DNA of 57,481 nucleotides from Gilliamella intestini (lineage in GTDB: Bacteria; Pseudomonadota; Gammaproteobacteria; Enterobacterales; Orbaceae): contig NZ_FMBA01000014.1 in the NCBI RefSeq assembly GCF_900094935.1, positions 1 through 57,481 of the forward strand, written 5' to 3'. Below, one piece after another: positions 36,564 to 47,649 of this stretch. The notes beneath the pieces were generated by a model that saw only the letters and a program-made list of their open reading frames with translations, made no database searches and had not been told where the DNA came from. The number at the start of each line of letters is the position of its first letter. Position 1 is the stretch's first letter. A program made the translations under genes and the position numbers.

Positions 36564-37394
36564 ATGGGTAGTCAACGTGCTCAATTGTTAAAAAAATTCT
36601 ACGATATGATTGCTAAAGGTCAACCAATTATTGGTGGCGGTGCAGGGACAGGATTATCTGCAAAATGTGAAGAAGCAGGTGGAATTGATCTTATTGTTAT
36701 CTATAATTCAGGACGTTACCGTATGGCAGGTAGAGGTTCATTAGCAGGATTACTAGCTTATGGTAATGCTAACGAAATTGTTATGGATATGGCAAAAGAA
36801 GTATTGCCTGTAGTCAAACATACACCAGTGCTAGCAGGTGTAAATGGTACTGATCCATTTTGCCAGTTTGACCAATTTTTAGATAAAATTAAAGAAACAG
36901 GATTTGCTGGTGTACAAAACTTTCCAACTGTAGGACTTATTGATGGCAACTTCAGAGCAAATTTAGAAGAAACAGGCATGGGATACGACTTAGAAGTCGA
37001 AATGATTCGTAAAGCACATGAAAAAGATCTACTTACAACACCTTACGTATTTAGTGAACAAAATGCAATCGATATGGCTAAAGCGGGTGCTGATATTTTA
37101 GTACCTCATATGGGACTAACAACAGGTGGTAGTATTGGTGCAGAAACAGCATTAAAACTTGCTGATTGTGTACCATTAATCAATCAATGGGCCAAAGCAG
37201 CTAAAGCAATTCGCCCTGATATTATTATTTTATGCCATGGTGGCCCTATTGCCACTCCTGAAGATGCCGAATATATTTTAAATAATTGTCCTGATTGTAA
37301 TGGATTTTATGGGGCAAGCTCAATGGAGCGCTTACCAACAGAGCTGGCATTAAAACAAACTACAAAAAAATTTAAATCAATTCAAAGACACTAA
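36564..37394 (+). CDS. TIM-barrel, phosphoenolpyruvate hydrolase-like protein
   Basis: 276 residues from the ATG at 36564 (GGAG 8 bp upstream); a TTG at 36552 is less likely. The family pattern is visible: [20 protein letters not shown], then [44 protein letters not shown] and [13 protein letters not shown]. This 'PEP hydrolase / TIM-barrel signal transduction' family is related to PEP mutase/isocitrate-lyase barrels, with no proven reaction. It forms a two-gene operon with UPF0261. Confidence 0.83.
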   Translation: MGSQRAQLLKKFYDMIAKGQPIIGGGAGTGLSAKCEEAGGIDLIVIYNSGRYRMAGRGSLAGLLAYGNANEIVMDMAKEVLPVVKHTPVLAGVNGTDPFCQFDQFLDKIKETGFAGVQNFPTVGLIDGNFRANLEETGMGYDLEVEMIRKAHEKDLLTTPYVFSEQNAIDMAKAGADILVPHMGLTTGGSIGAETALKLADCVPLINQWAKAAKAIRPDIIILCHGGPIATPEDAEYILNNCPDCNGFYGASSMERLPTELALKQTTKKFKSIQRH

Positions 37395-37416
37395 CAATAA
37401 TATAAGCAATAACGGT

Positions 37417-37447
37417 GCGACTAATTAGTCGCGCTGCTATTTTTTTA
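37417..37447 (+). terminator. Terminator after the UPF0261 operon
   Basis: The palindrome GCGACTAA/TTAGTCGC at 37417-37432 is followed by GCTGCTATTTTTTT. Confidence 0.7.
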
Positions 37448-37910
37448 TAGTGATTCCGATTAAGCAAAAATACTTTGTAACTACTTCCTAATAAGAAAGA
37501 TTAAACTTTCGAGTTTTTGAGTTTGTAGCTTATAAATTTTTATATACTTAGGTGCGCTAGGTTTGGGCATTTTTTTAATAATAAAAATGACAATAGTATC
37601 TACGCAAAAATTATTCTCCTCATTGTTTTATGCGCATTTCCTCAAAAATTGATGTGACAATTTGGTGGGCTTTTTAGGCTGCAGCTATTTGTTTGTCCAT
37701 GTAAGACTCACTATAGTTTTGAGGGTTTGTTGTGAATTCATTTTTTTGATATAGGTAGACAGCACGGCAATATTGGTTATCTTTATAATTAAAATTGCAA
37801 TACAGCGTAAAAGGCTCGGTTTGTGATCGAGCCAATTTAGATTGTTTATAATTATGTTATCACTTTTTTGGCATCCATTATCCATAATCATTTAATTACA
37901 ATGCTATAAT
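37448..37910. other. Gene-free stretch
   Basis: No convincing gene. A hairpin GGCTCG-N9-CGAGCC lies at 37813-37833. A 68-codon minus-strand frame (37685-37891) lacks a ribosome-binding site and runs through that hairpin, so I do not call it. Confidence 0.45.
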
Positions 37911-38474
37911 TTATAAAATAGCCAGTTTGGTTTGAACAAACATTTCACAACTTACAACCGATGCAAAATTGGTTAAGGCAGACATAAAGTTGTTATGTAC
38001 CACTTGGGATGGAATCGTTTTACCATCAAATTCGAGATCACAAGTTGTACAAGCATCGTGGATTAATATCGGTTGATAACCTAGTTCGGATGCGTGACGT
38101 GTTGTTGAGTCAACACACATATGGCTCATCATTCCACAAATAACCATCTGCTGGATCTGTTCTTGTTGTAATTTTTTTTGTAGCTCAGTTTGATAAAAAC
38201 TATTAGGGAATGTTTTTTTGACAAGATACTCATGCAAGTTACCAAGCGGTAACAAACTTGGATGAATTTCAGCGCCTAAACTTCCGTTAGCAAAAAAATC
38301 CGCATGAGGATCAGACTTTATATGCTGAATATAAAAGATCGGTAATTGTTGTGCTCTAAAGTGTTTTTGTAGTTTTAAGGTATTTTGTAAAGTTAATTCT
38401 GTATTGTTTAAAGTAAATTTACCCGTTGGGAAATAGTCATTTTGTACGTCGATAATTATTAACCCTTGTTTCAT
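37911..38474 (-). CDS. Cysteine hydrolase, isochorismatase family
   Basis: 187 residues. The catalytic triad of the family is visible: Asp9 in IIDVQNDYF, the lysine in VKKTFPNSF (about residue 87) and Cys120 in MMSHMCVDSTTR. The family hydrolyses amides or vinyl ethers (nicotinamidase, ureidoacrylate hydrolase, isochorismatase), and the substrate cannot be read from sequence. It is transcribed divergently from the Lrp-type regulator, which may control it. Confidence 0.85.
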   Translation of the reverse strand: MKQGLIIIDVQNDYFPTGKFTLNNTELTLQNTLKLQKHFRAQQLPIFYIQHIKSDPHADFFANGSLGAEIHPSLLPLGNLHEYLVKKTFPNSFYQTELQKKLQQEQIQQMVICGMMSHMCVDSTTRHASELGYQPILIHDACTTCDLEFDGKTIPSQVVHNNFMSALTNFASVVSCEMFVQTKLAIL

Positions 38475-38592
38475 TGTTTTGTCCTTAAATTATGTTTGAG
38501 TTGATAATTATGCGATAATTACGCTATCTGTTACATAACGAATTGAAAGTATTTATTATTACTTACTTTCAAAATGAAAAAGATAAACAAGT

Positions 38593-38985
38593 ATGGATAA
38601 AAAAGATCGCGCTATTTTAGATGAACTTAAAAAAAATAGTCGTCAATCATGGAAAGAAATTGGCGAAAAAGTATATTTGTCTGGACAGGCTGTTGGACAG
38701 CGAGTTCAAGAATTGTATGATAATCATATTATTGAAAAATTTACTATTAAAGAAAAAACAAATCAGCTTCAGTTTATAACGATTTATATGAATTCAAATC
38801 AATTCACCTCGTTCGAAAACATGGTCATGTCGTTTAAAGAAATCATCGAATTTTATAAAATCACAGGCGATGGGTGTTATTTTATAAAAAGTGAATTTAC
38901 AGACCAAAACTTACCACATTTTTTAGACAAACTTGAGCTCTATTGCCGTTATAAAGTTAGTCATCAGTCAAAAGTGATTAAATAA
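38593..38985 (+). CDS. Lrp/AsnC family transcriptional regulator
   Basis: 130 residues. The N-terminal HTH is MDKKDRAILDELKKNSRQSW KEIGEKVYLSGQAVGQRVQEL (in two parts), which matches the Lrp/AsnC pattern. The C-terminal RAM-like region is short and divergent (FYKITGDGCYFIKSEF). The family average is about 150 residues. It is divergent from the isochorismatase-like gene across 118 bp. Either that gene or itself is the likely target. Confidence 0.82.
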   Translation: MDKKDRAILDELKKNSRQSWKEIGEKVYLSGQAVGQRVQELYDNHIIEKFTIKEKTNQLQFITIYMNSNQFTSFENMVMSFKEIIEFYKITGDGCYFIKSEFTDQNLPHFLDKLELYCRYKVSHQSKVIK

Positions 38986-39063
38986 CGCTATTTTAAAAAT
39001 TTACACCTAAACTTGTTGACTATTTTTTGTATAAAGATTTTTTACATAAAAAACAAAAAAAAG

Positions 39064-39092
39064 TTGCGAGCAAATAAATTCTGTTATATTTT
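39064..39092 (+). promoter_or_regulatory. Promoter of the histidine operon
   Basis: TTGCGA and TATTTT with 17 bp between them, 46 bp before the leader peptide start. Confidence 0.5.
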
Positions 39093-39138
39093 GTTCAGTA
39101 GCTTTAATTATCAACTCAGTTAAAGGTTTTTTATTTTT

Positions 39139-39204
39139 ATGAATTGTTTTTGCGTTTTTATTACTAATGCTATTAGTACACATCATCATCACCATCAATC
39201 CTGA
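39139..39204 (+). CDS. hisL: Histidine operon leader peptide HisL
   Basis: A 21-residue peptide, MNCFCVFITNAISTHHHHHQ then S. Five consecutive histidine codons (39181-39195) lie near the end, followed by TGA. This is the sensor of transcription attenuation. When charged tRNA-His is scarce the ribosome stalls on these codons and prevents formation of the downstream terminator. E. coli HisL has seven histidines in a 16-residue peptide; this one is longer with fewer. A terminator at 39270 and competing hairpins confirm the role. Confidence 0.9.
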   Translation: MNCFCVFITNAISTHHHHHQS

Positions 39205-39207
39205 ATA

Positions 39208-39303
39208 GTCTTCGGGCGATTGGTGCTGGAAGACTTTGGTCTTCCGGTGATATCGCAAAAGCAAGCAGAAACCCTCGGAAGATCAAACTTCCGAGGGTTT
39301 TTT
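39208..39303 (+). promoter_or_regulatory. His attenuator with mutually exclusive hairpins and terminator
   Basis: GTCTTC (39208) can pair with GAAGAC (39229). GGAAGAC (39228-39234) can pair with GTCTTCC (39239-39245). CTTCCG (39241) can pair with CGGAAG (39276). The terminator is AACCCTCGGAAG / CTTCCGAGGGTTT (39270-39300) with a T run ending at 39303, 41 bp before hisG. Confidence 0.88.
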
Positions 39304-39344
39304 GTTTGTAGTTTGTAAATTTTTAGATAACTTTGGAGAAAGAT

Positions 39345-40244
39345 ATGTTGGATAATTCGCGTTTACGCATTGCGTTGCAAAAATCTGGTCGCTTAAGTGA
39401 TGAATCAAAAAGGTTGCTGGCACAATGTGGTATTAAGATTAATCTTCAAGAACAACGGTTAATTGCTTTTGCCGAAAATATGCCCATTGATATCTTACGT
39501 GTTCGTGATGACGATATCCCCGGACTGGTTATTGATGGCGTTGTCGATATTGGGATTGTCGGCGAAAATGTTTTAGAGGAGGAAGTATTAGATAGGCAGG
39601 CCGAAGGCGAAGATCCACAATTTAAAAAATTGCGCAGTTTAGATTTTGGTGGCTGTCGGTTGTCGATCGCAGCACCTCGTGATTTTGAGTATACAGGACC
39701 AGAATGTTTAAATGATTTGCGTATTGCCACCACTTACCCTCACCTGCTCCGTCGTTATCTTGCTCAATATAATGTTAACTTTAAAACATGTTTGCTTAAT
39801 GGTTCGGTCGAAGTTGCGCCACGTGCAGGGCTTGCTGATGTAATTTGTGATTTGGTTTCGAGTGGTGCAACGCTTGAGGCCAATGGACTAAAAGAGATTG
39901 AAGTTATCTATAAATCAAAAGCCTGTTTAATTCAACGTCAAGGCGAAATATCCCCGATAAAGCAGGCGTTAATCGATAAAATTATGACGCGCATTCAAGG
40001 CGTTATTCAGGCGCGTGAATCTAAATATATTATGCTCCACGCCCCTACTGAGGTGTTAGATGATATTGTTGCGCTATTGCCGGGTGCCGAAAATCCAACC
40101 ATTTTACCGTTAACAGGCGAGCAAAATCGTGTTGCGTTACATATGGTGAGTAGTGAATCACTCTTTTGGGAAACCATGGAAAAACTAAAAGCACTAGGCG
40201 CAAGTTCAATTCTTGTATTACCAATTGAAAAAATGATGGAGTAA
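39345..40244 (+). CDS. hisG: ATP phosphoribosyltransferase HisG
   Basis: 299 residues, exactly the E. coli length (long form with a C-terminal regulatory domain for histidine feedback). It catalyses the first committed step, ATP + PRPP to phosphoribosyl-ATP. Motifs include [16 protein letters not shown], the PRPP loop [20 protein letters not shown] and the C-terminal [11 protein letters not shown]. The start at 39345 follows GGAGAAAG; an in-frame TTG at 39333 overlaps that ribosome-binding site and is rejected. Confidence 0.95.
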   Translation: MLDNSRLRIALQKSGRLSDESKRLLAQCGIKINLQEQRLIAFAENMPIDILRVRDDDIPGLVIDGVVDIGIVGENVLEEEVLDRQAEGEDPQFKKLRSLDFGGCRLSIAAPRDFEYTGPECLNDLRIATTYPHLLRRYLAQYNVNFKTCLLNGSVEVAPRAGLADVICDLVSSGATLEANGLKEIEVIYKSKACLIQRQGEISPIKQALIDKIMTRIQGVIQARESKYIMLHAPTEVLDDIVALLPGAENPTILPLTGEQNRVALHMVSSESLFWETMEKLKALGASSILVLPIEKMME

Positions 40245-40248
40245 TAAT

Positions 40249-41550
40249 ATGAAGCTCTCTTATTGGCAACAATGTACTAACGATCAACGAAATAAACTAC
40301 TTACTCGCCCTGCAATTAATGCTTCTGATTCAATTAGTAAAGCGGTGGCAGATATTTTGGAACAAGTAAAACAGTACGGCGATGATGCACTAAAAGTATT
40401 AAGTCGCAAATTTGATAAAGTTAAAATTGAACAAATAAAACTCACAAAAGAAGAAATAAAAACCGCCGCAAATCGTGTTAATTCTGAATTAAAACAAGCT
40501 ATGCAATTAGCGGTTGCCAACATTGAAAAATTCCACCAAGCGCAAGCCTATCAACCCATTATGGTCGAAACAATGCCGGGCGTAAAATGTCAGTTAGTAA
40601 CGCGCCCTATTGATTCAGTTGGGCTTTATATTCCAGGTGGTTCTGCCCCTTTATTATCTACTGTGTTAATGCTTGCAACACCTGCTAAAATTTCGGGTTG
40701 TCGTCAAGTTATTTTATGTTCACCACCGCCCATTGCTGATGAAATATTATATGCGGCTGAACTTTGTGGCGTGACCGAAGTTTACCAGCTTGGCGGAGCC
40801 CAAGCGGTTGCAGCTATGGCATTTGGTACCGAATCAGTGCCTAAAGTAGCTAAGATTTTTGGTCCAGGAAATGCCTACGTTACCGAAGCTAAACGCCAAG
40901 TTAGTCAATGCATTGATGGCGCAGCCATTGATATGCCAGCTGGTCCGTCTGAAGTACTAGTGATTGCAGATAGTTCAGCAAATCCTGCTTTTATTGCTGC
41001 CGATCTTTTGTCGCAAGCTGAACATGGTCCTGATTCACAAGTTATTTTGTTAACACCTGATGAAAAAATAGCACAAGCAGTATCGATTGAAGTCGATAAG
41101 CAACTTACGCAACTATCGCGCCAAAATATCGCTAAAAAAGCATTACAAGAAAGTCGCCTTATTGTAACTAAAAATTTGGATGAATGTGTTGCTATTAGCA
41201 ATCGCTATGGTCCAGAACACTTAATTATTCAAACTGCGAATGCGGATGAATTAGTTGAACAAATTACTAGTGCTGGCTCGATCTTCTTGGGTGATTGGTC
41301 ACCAGAGTCAGCAGGCGATTATGCTTCAGGAACCAATCATGTTTTGCCAACTTATGGCTATACAGCCACATATTCTAGCCTTGGGCTTGCTGATTTTCAA
41401 AAACGTATGACGGTGCAAAAATTAACACCAGAAGGATTAAAAGCAATAGGTAATGCCGTTGAGCTTATGGCAGAGGCTGAACAACTCACCGCCCACAAAC
41501 AAGCAGTTAGCCTTAGGCTTGCGGTATTAAATTCAACAAATCAAAAATAG
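40249..41550 (+). CDS. hisD: Histidinol dehydrogenase HisD
   Basis: 433 residues (E. coli 434). It performs the last two oxidations from histidinol to histidine and requires Zn. Signature [20 protein letters not shown] and the catalytic Glu-His block [10 protein letters not shown] are present. Further conserved segments are [19 protein letters not shown] and [18 protein letters not shown]. It starts 4 bp after hisG. Confidence 0.96.
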   Translation: MKLSYWQQCTNDQRNKLLTRPAINASDSISKAVADILEQVKQYGDDALKVLSRKFDKVKIEQIKLTKEEIKTAANRVNSELKQAMQLAVANIEKFHQAQAYQPIMVETMPGVKCQLVTRPIDSVGLYIPGGSAPLLSTVLMLATPAKISGCRQVILCSPPPIADEILYAAELCGVTEVYQLGGAQAVAAMAFGTESVPKVAKIFGPGNAYVTEAKRQVSQCIDGAAIDMPAGPSEVLVIADSSANPAFIAADLLSQAEHGPDSQVILLTPDEKIAQAVSIEVDKQLTQLSRQNIAKKALQESRLIVTKNLDECVAISNRYGPEHLIIQTANADELVEQITSAGSIFLGDWSPESAGDYASGTNHVLPTYGYTATYSSLGLADFQKRMTVQKLTPEGLKAIGNAVELMAEAEQLTAHKQAVSLRLAVLNSTNQK

Positions 41551-41559
41551 GTGGCTAAA

Positions 41560-42618
41560 ATGGATATCAATAAATTAGTTCGAAAAAATGTTCAGCAATT
41601 AACACCTTATCAATCTGCTCGGCGAATTGGTGGTCAAGGCGATGTGTGGCTCAATGCGAACGAATACCCCGTCGCACCACATTTTGAGTTGTCCGAGCAA
41701 ACCTTAAATCGTTATCCAGAACCACAGCCTGAAAAAGTAATTCAGCGTTATGCACAATATGCAGGTGTGCAACCCGATCAGTTAATTGTTAGCCGTGGAG
41801 CTGATGAAGCCATTGAGCTTTTAATGCGTGCATTTTGTGAGCCTCAGCACGATAGTATTTTATATTGTCCACCAACTTATGGCATGTACCAAGTGAGTGC
41901 TGAGACATTAGGTATTAAAACTAAAACCGTGCTAACAACTTCTGATTGGCAGCTTGATCTTGAGGGTATAAAACAAAATATTGATACTGTAAAACTAATT
42001 TATGTCTGTTCACCAAATAATCCGACCGGTAATTTAATCGATTCTGATGATATCAAAGCTTTACTTAATATTGCCAAAGATCGTGCTTTGGTCATTATTG
42101 ACGAGGCTTATATTGAGTTTTCGCCTGAATCTAGTGTCGTTAGTTGGCTTAATGACTATCCTCACTTGGTGATTTTACGGACATTATCCAAAGCCTTTGC
42201 TTTGGCTGGATTACGTTGCGGTTTTGCCATTGCTAATAAACCTGTGATCGAAGCCTTACAGAAGGTTATTGCACCATACCCTCTAGCAACCCCAGTTGCT
42301 GATATTGCAGCTCAAGCATTGAGTAAAGATGGTGTGAATACCATGAAGCTACATGTGGTAAATTTAAATAATCAAAAGGAAAAATTTACCAAATTACTTC
42401 GACAATTGCCAATTGTCGAAAAAGTTTATCCGAGTTATTCCAACTATTTATGTGTTAAATTTCAACATGATAAAGATGTATTTAATATTTTATGGCGCCA
42501 AGGTATTATTTTACGAGATCAAAGTAGCTCTATTGGGCAACAAAATATTATTCGTATTACCATTGGTACCCAAGCCGAGTGCGAAGCAGTCATTTCTGCG
42601 CTCAAAACAATTAAATAG
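41560..42618 (+). CDS. hisC: Histidinol-phosphate aminotransferase HisC
   Basis: 352 residues, PLP-dependent, class II aminotransferase fold. The PLP lysine lies in [19 protein letters not shown]. Other motifs are CSPNNPTGN and [10 protein letters not shown] chose the ATG at 41560 because AGGTGG, overlapping the hisD stop, is placed correctly for it. The GTG at 41551 lies within that sequence. Confidence 0.94.
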   Translation: MDINKLVRKNVQQLTPYQSARRIGGQGDVWLNANEYPVAPHFELSEQTLNRYPEPQPEKVIQRYAQYAGVQPDQLIVSRGADEAIELLMRAFCEPQHDSILYCPPTYGMYQVSAETLGIKTKTVLTTSDWQLDLEGIKQNIDTVKLIYVCSPNNPTGNLIDSDDIKALLNIAKDRALVIIDEAYIEFSPESSVVSWLNDYPHLVILRTLSKAFALAGLRCGFAIANKPVIEALQKVIAPYPLATPVADIAAQALSKDGVNTMKLHVVNLNNQKEKFTKLLRQLPIVEKVYPSYSNYLCVKFQHDKDVFNILWRQGIILRDQSSSIGQQNIIRITIGTQAECEAVISALKTIK

Positions 42619-42626
42619 GAGCAAAA

Positions 42627-43694
42627 ATGTTACAAAAGTACTTATTTATTGATCGAGATGGCACATTAATTACTGAACCGCCGGTTGATTTTCAGGTTGA
42701 TCAGTTTGAAAAATTGGCTTTTGAACCTAATGTGATCCCAGCCCTACTCAAGCTACAAACTGCGGGATACCATTTAGTGATGGTCACCAATCAAGATGGG
42801 CTTGGGACTAGTAGTTATCCACAGGCTGATTTTGATGGTCCACACAATCTAATGATGCAGATTTTTAAATCGCAAGGTGTTAATTTTGAGGATGTCTTAA
42901 TTTGCCCACACTTTCCAGAAGATAATTGTGAGTGTCGTAAGCCGAAAATCCAATTAGTTTTGCCATATCTTACTAGTGGTAAATTAGATAAACAAAACAG
43001 TTATGTTATTGGTGACAGGGTCACGGATATTCGATTGGCTGAAAACATGCAAATCAAAGGATTACGATATCATCCTGAAAATTTAAACTGGGACGAAATC
43101 GCCCAACGATTAACCACTAAAGATCGTTATGCAAAAGTTGAACGTAATACCAAAGAAACTAAAATATTTGTTGAAGTGTGGCTTGATCGCCAAGGTGGCA
43201 GTCAAATTAATACTGGAATTAGTTTTTTTGATCATATGCTCGATCAAATTGCGACTCATGGCGGAATTAAACTCAATATCCAAGTTGATGGTGATTTACA
43301 TATTGATGATCATCATACCATAGAAGATACTGGACTAGCTTTAGGAGAGGCACTAAAAATAGCACTCGGTGATAAACGTGGTATTACCCGTTATGCCTCT
43401 GTTATCCCTATGGACGAGTGTTTGGCCAAATGTGCAATAGACATTTCAGGACGCCCTTATCTAAAATTTAAAGCAGAGTTTACTCACCCTAAAGTTGGCG
43501 ATATGAGCACGCAAATGGTAGAACATTTCTTTTACTCAATAAGTTATGCTATGGCTATTACATTGCATATTGAAACAGAAGGCGATAATGATCATCATAA
43601 AGTAGAAAGTTTATTTAAAGCTTTTGCTAGAACATTAAAGCAAGCCATCAAAATTGAAAGTGACCGATTACCAAGCTCAAAAGGAGTACTATAA
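42627..43694 (+). CDS. hisB: Bifunctional HisB: histidinol-phosphatase / imidazoleglycerol-phosphate dehydratase
   Basis: 355 residues (E. coli 355). The N-terminal HAD phosphatase has nucleophile Asp9 and Asp11 in [13 protein letters not shown], a zinc loop [14 protein letters not shown] and [11 protein letters not shown]. The C-terminal dehydratase has the manganese-binding histidine repeats [14 protein letters not shown] and [10 protein letters not shown], then [11 protein letters not shown]. The fusion is typical of gammaproteobacteria. GGAGCAAAA precedes the start. A GTGAC-N3-GTCAC palindrome falls on the GDRVTD codons. Confidence 0.96.
   Translation: MLQKYLFIDRDGTLITEPPVDFQVDQFEKLAFEPNVIPALLKLQTAGYHLVMVTNQDGLGTSSYPQADFDGPHNLMMQIFKSQGVNFEDVLICPHFPEDNCECRKPKIQLVLPYLTSGKLDKQNSYVIGDRVTDIRLAENMQIKGLRYHPENLNWDEIAQRLTTKDRYAKVERNTKETKIFVEVWLDRQGGSQINTGISFFDHMLDQIATHGGIKLNIQVDGDLHIDDHHTIEDTGLALGEALKIALGDKRGITRYASVIPMDECLAKCAIDISGRPYLKFKAEFTHPKVGDMSTQMVEHFFYSISYAMAITLHIETEGDNDHHKVESLFKAFARTLKQAIKIESDRLPSSKGVL
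43012..43024. promoter_or_regulatory. matS-like site (perfect arms)
   Basis: GTGAC-AGG-GTCAC. The arms are perfect; the third central base departs from RNY. It overlaps the conserved GDRVTD codons of hisB, so coding constraint may contribute. Confidence 0.4.
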
Positions 43695-45788
<2,094 letters not shown>

Positions 45789-45795
<7 letters not shown>

Positions 45796-46415
45796 CGCAA
45801 AATTGCAATACCCAATTAGATTTACAACAACTCAATTGGCAAAAAGTGGATAATTTAATGCCGGTCATTATTCAGCATTATGTTTCGGGCGATGTGTTAA
45901 TGCTTGGCTATATGAATCAAGAAGCGTTAGCACAAACACAAAATAGCGGCAAAGTCACTTTTTATTCACGAACCAAACAGCGCCTTTGGACAAAGGGTGA
46001 AACTTCTGGCAATTTTCTTAATGTTGTGAGTATTTCAACGGATTGTGATAATGATACGTTATTGATTTTAGTTGATCCAGTTGGCCCAACTTGTCATACC
46101 GGCTCAACAAGTTGTTTTGCTTCGACTAAAACCCAATGGGGATTTTTGTTTGAATTAGAACAGATAATTGCAGGGCGCAAAAATGCCGATCCTAAATCAT
46201 CATATACCGCAAAACTGTATCATGACGGAACTAAGCGCATAGCCCAAAAAGTGGGAGAAGAAGGCGTTGAAACAGCCCTTGCTGCAACAGTTCATGACAG
46301 AGAGGAACTAAAAAATGAATCTGCCGATTTAATTTATCATTTATTAGTTTTACTCCAAGACCAGAATTTGTCTTTACAAGATGTCATTGGTATTTTAAAA
46401 GCAAGACATAAATAG
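45789..46415 (+). CDS. hisI: Bifunctional HisIE: PR-AMP cyclohydrolase / PR-ATP pyrophosphatase
   Basis: 208 residues. The N-terminal cyclohydrolase (about 1-115) has [27 protein letters not shown] and the metal-site CDNDTLLI...[12 protein letters not shown]. The C-terminal pyrophosphatase (about 118-205) has [14 protein letters not shown]-type sequence ([20 protein letters not shown]). Last gene of the operon, overlapping hisF by 7 bp. Confidence 0.95.
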
Positions 46416-46428
46416 TTATAATCCATCC

Positions 46429-46451
46429 AAAGTGCGAGTATGTCGCACTTT
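46429..46451 (+). terminator. Terminator of the histidine operon
   Basis: AAAGTGCGA-GTATG-TCGCACTTT, a perfect 9-bp stem 14 bp past hisI. The following T tract is interrupted. Confidence 0.7.
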
Positions 46452-46483
46452 GTTTCAATGTTTCAATATTTCAATGTTTCAAT
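46452..46483. repeat. Four 8-bp tandem repeats
   Basis: (G/A)TTTCAAT four times directly after the his terminator hairpin; non-coding. Confidence 0.8.
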
Positions 46484-46512
46484 TTTTTATTCTCATAAAA
46501 AGATAGAATAAA

Positions 46513-47484
46513 TTAGTAAACGGGTAATTTTACCCCGTTAAACATCGTTAATACTTCGGAATTGTTTTCACATAACATAAGTTTATCTACAGCTTGTCGA
46601 TTCAAATGAGGCGAAAACTGACTGATAAAATCATACATATAACTGCGTAAATATAATGAGCGAGGAAAAACGATATAAGTCGTGCTGTAAGGAAAAATAT
46701 GCCCAGCATTAAGTACAACTAAATCGTCATCTGAAGTATTGATCACCGCCATTTTTGCAACAATACCAACGCCAACGCCTAATTTAACATAAGTTTTAAT
46801 TAACTCAGCATCCGTTGTGCTAAAAACAATATTAGGCGATTGGTTAGCACGCAAGAAAGCTTGATTTAAATCTGAACCATCATTAGAAAAATCATAACTA
46901 ACTAACGGATGTTTTGAAAGCTCTTCAATCGAAATTAATTTACTTTTGGCAAGCGGATGATCTTTCATCACTATCACAGCTTGGTTCCAGTGATAACAAG
47001 GTAAGGCAATCATATCATCACTAAGCTGTGAGATATCGGTCACAATAGCAAATTCAGCCAGACCTGCTTGAGTTTGTAAAATACATTGAGTGGATGATCC
47101 TTGCTCCATATGCAATGTGATACTTGGATATTGCTGCATAAACTGTTGAATCACAATTGGCAAGGAATAACGTGCTTGAGTATAGGTAGTGGTAATCGTT
47201 AATGAGCCTTGATTTGGTTGGCTAAACTCTTTGGCGATAATCTTAATATCATTGGACTTATTGAGGATCTCTCGAGCAATAGCAATGATTTTTTCACCAA
47301 CAGGTGTGATTTGAGAAAGATGTTTACCTGTTCGAGTAAAAATTTGCACACCAAGTTCATCTTCTAATAGCTTTATTTGTTTGCTAATACCGGGTTGAGA
47401 GGTATACAGTTTATCGGATGTCAGCGATACATTAAGATCATTATTTGCGACCTCAACAATATAGCGTAATTGTTGCAATTTCAT
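46513..47484 (-). CDS. cysB: LysR-type regulator CysB
   Basis: 323 residues (E. coli 324). Master activator of cysteine biosynthesis and sulfur uptake, responding to N-acetylserine. It is recognised from MKLQQLRYIVEVANNDLNVS, LYTSQPGISKQIKLLEDELG, TTTYTQARYSLP, LPCYHWNQAVIV, ATDAELIKTYVKLGVGVGI-like sequence and SLYLRSYMYDFISQFSPHLN. The order topA-cysB is conserved with E. coli. The ATG at 47484 matches the family start; a TTG at 47493 is too close to the AAAGGAG. A structured leader lies upstream. Confidence 0.94.
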   Translation of the reverse strand: MKLQQLRYIVEVANNDLNVSLTSDKLYTSQPGISKQIKLLEDELGVQIFTRTGKHLSQITPVGEKIIAIAREILNKSNDIKIIAKEFSQPNQGSLTITTTYTQARYSLPIVIQQFMQQYPSITLHMEQGSSTQCILQTQAGLAEFAIVTDISQLSDDMIALPCYHWNQAVIVMKDHPLAKSKLISIEELSKHPLVSYDFSNDGSDLNQAFLRANQSPNIVFSTTDAELIKTYVKLGVGVGIVAKMAVINTSDDDLVVLNAGHIFPYSTTYIVFPRSLYLRSYMYDFISQFSPHLNRQAVDKLMLCENNSEVLTMFNGVKLPVY

Positions 47485-47515
47485 AACACTCAAACGCTCC
47501 TTTAACTGTATACTT

Positions 47516-47548
47516 TTCTCCCTTTTAATAATGCTTCAAAAGGGAGAA
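47516..47548 (-). promoter_or_regulatory. Hairpin in the cysB leader
   Basis: On the minus strand TTCTCCCTTTT is followed by an 11-nt loop and AAAAGGGAGAA, a perfect 11-bp stem. There is no T run after it. The left or right arm lies 16-54 nt from the cysB Shine-Dalgarno AAAGGAG, and a CTCCCTTT arm could pair with it. Confidence 0.55.
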
Positions 47549-47549
47549 T

Positions 47550-47609
47550 TTAGAAAGTAAGTTTTTTACACATCAGCACAAAAACAATTGTTTTTATACT
47601 CAAACGCAT
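47550..47609 (-). CDS. Candidate 19-residue leader peptide ahead of cysB
   Basis: MRLSIKTIVFVLMCKKLTF, starting at 47609 with AGGA 4 bp upstream (part of dispersed repeat copy 4) and ending just before the hairpin. The first ten bases after its AT (GCGTTTGAGT) recur immediately before the cysB ATG. It has one Cys codon. It may be a regulatory upstream ORF or chance. Confidence 0.3.
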   Translation of the reverse strand: MRLSIKTIVFVLMCKKLTF

Positions 47610-47637
47610 ACTTTCCTGAAAGTTTTTAACAAAATTT
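47600..47637 (+). repeat. Dispersed intergenic repeat, copy 4
   Basis: TCAAACGCATACTTT followed by CCTGAAAGTTTTTAACAAA. It lies between the topA stop and cysB. Confidence 0.6.
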
Positions 47638-47649
47638 AAAGGTTCTTAC

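Noticed and set aside
37685-37891. Minus-strand 68-codon frame
   Set aside because: No ribosome-binding site, unusual composition and overlap with a hairpin; no family resemblance.
39007-39264. Minus-strand 85-codon frame opposite the his leader
   Set aside because: It is the complement of hisL and the attenuator region, with no ribosome-binding site.
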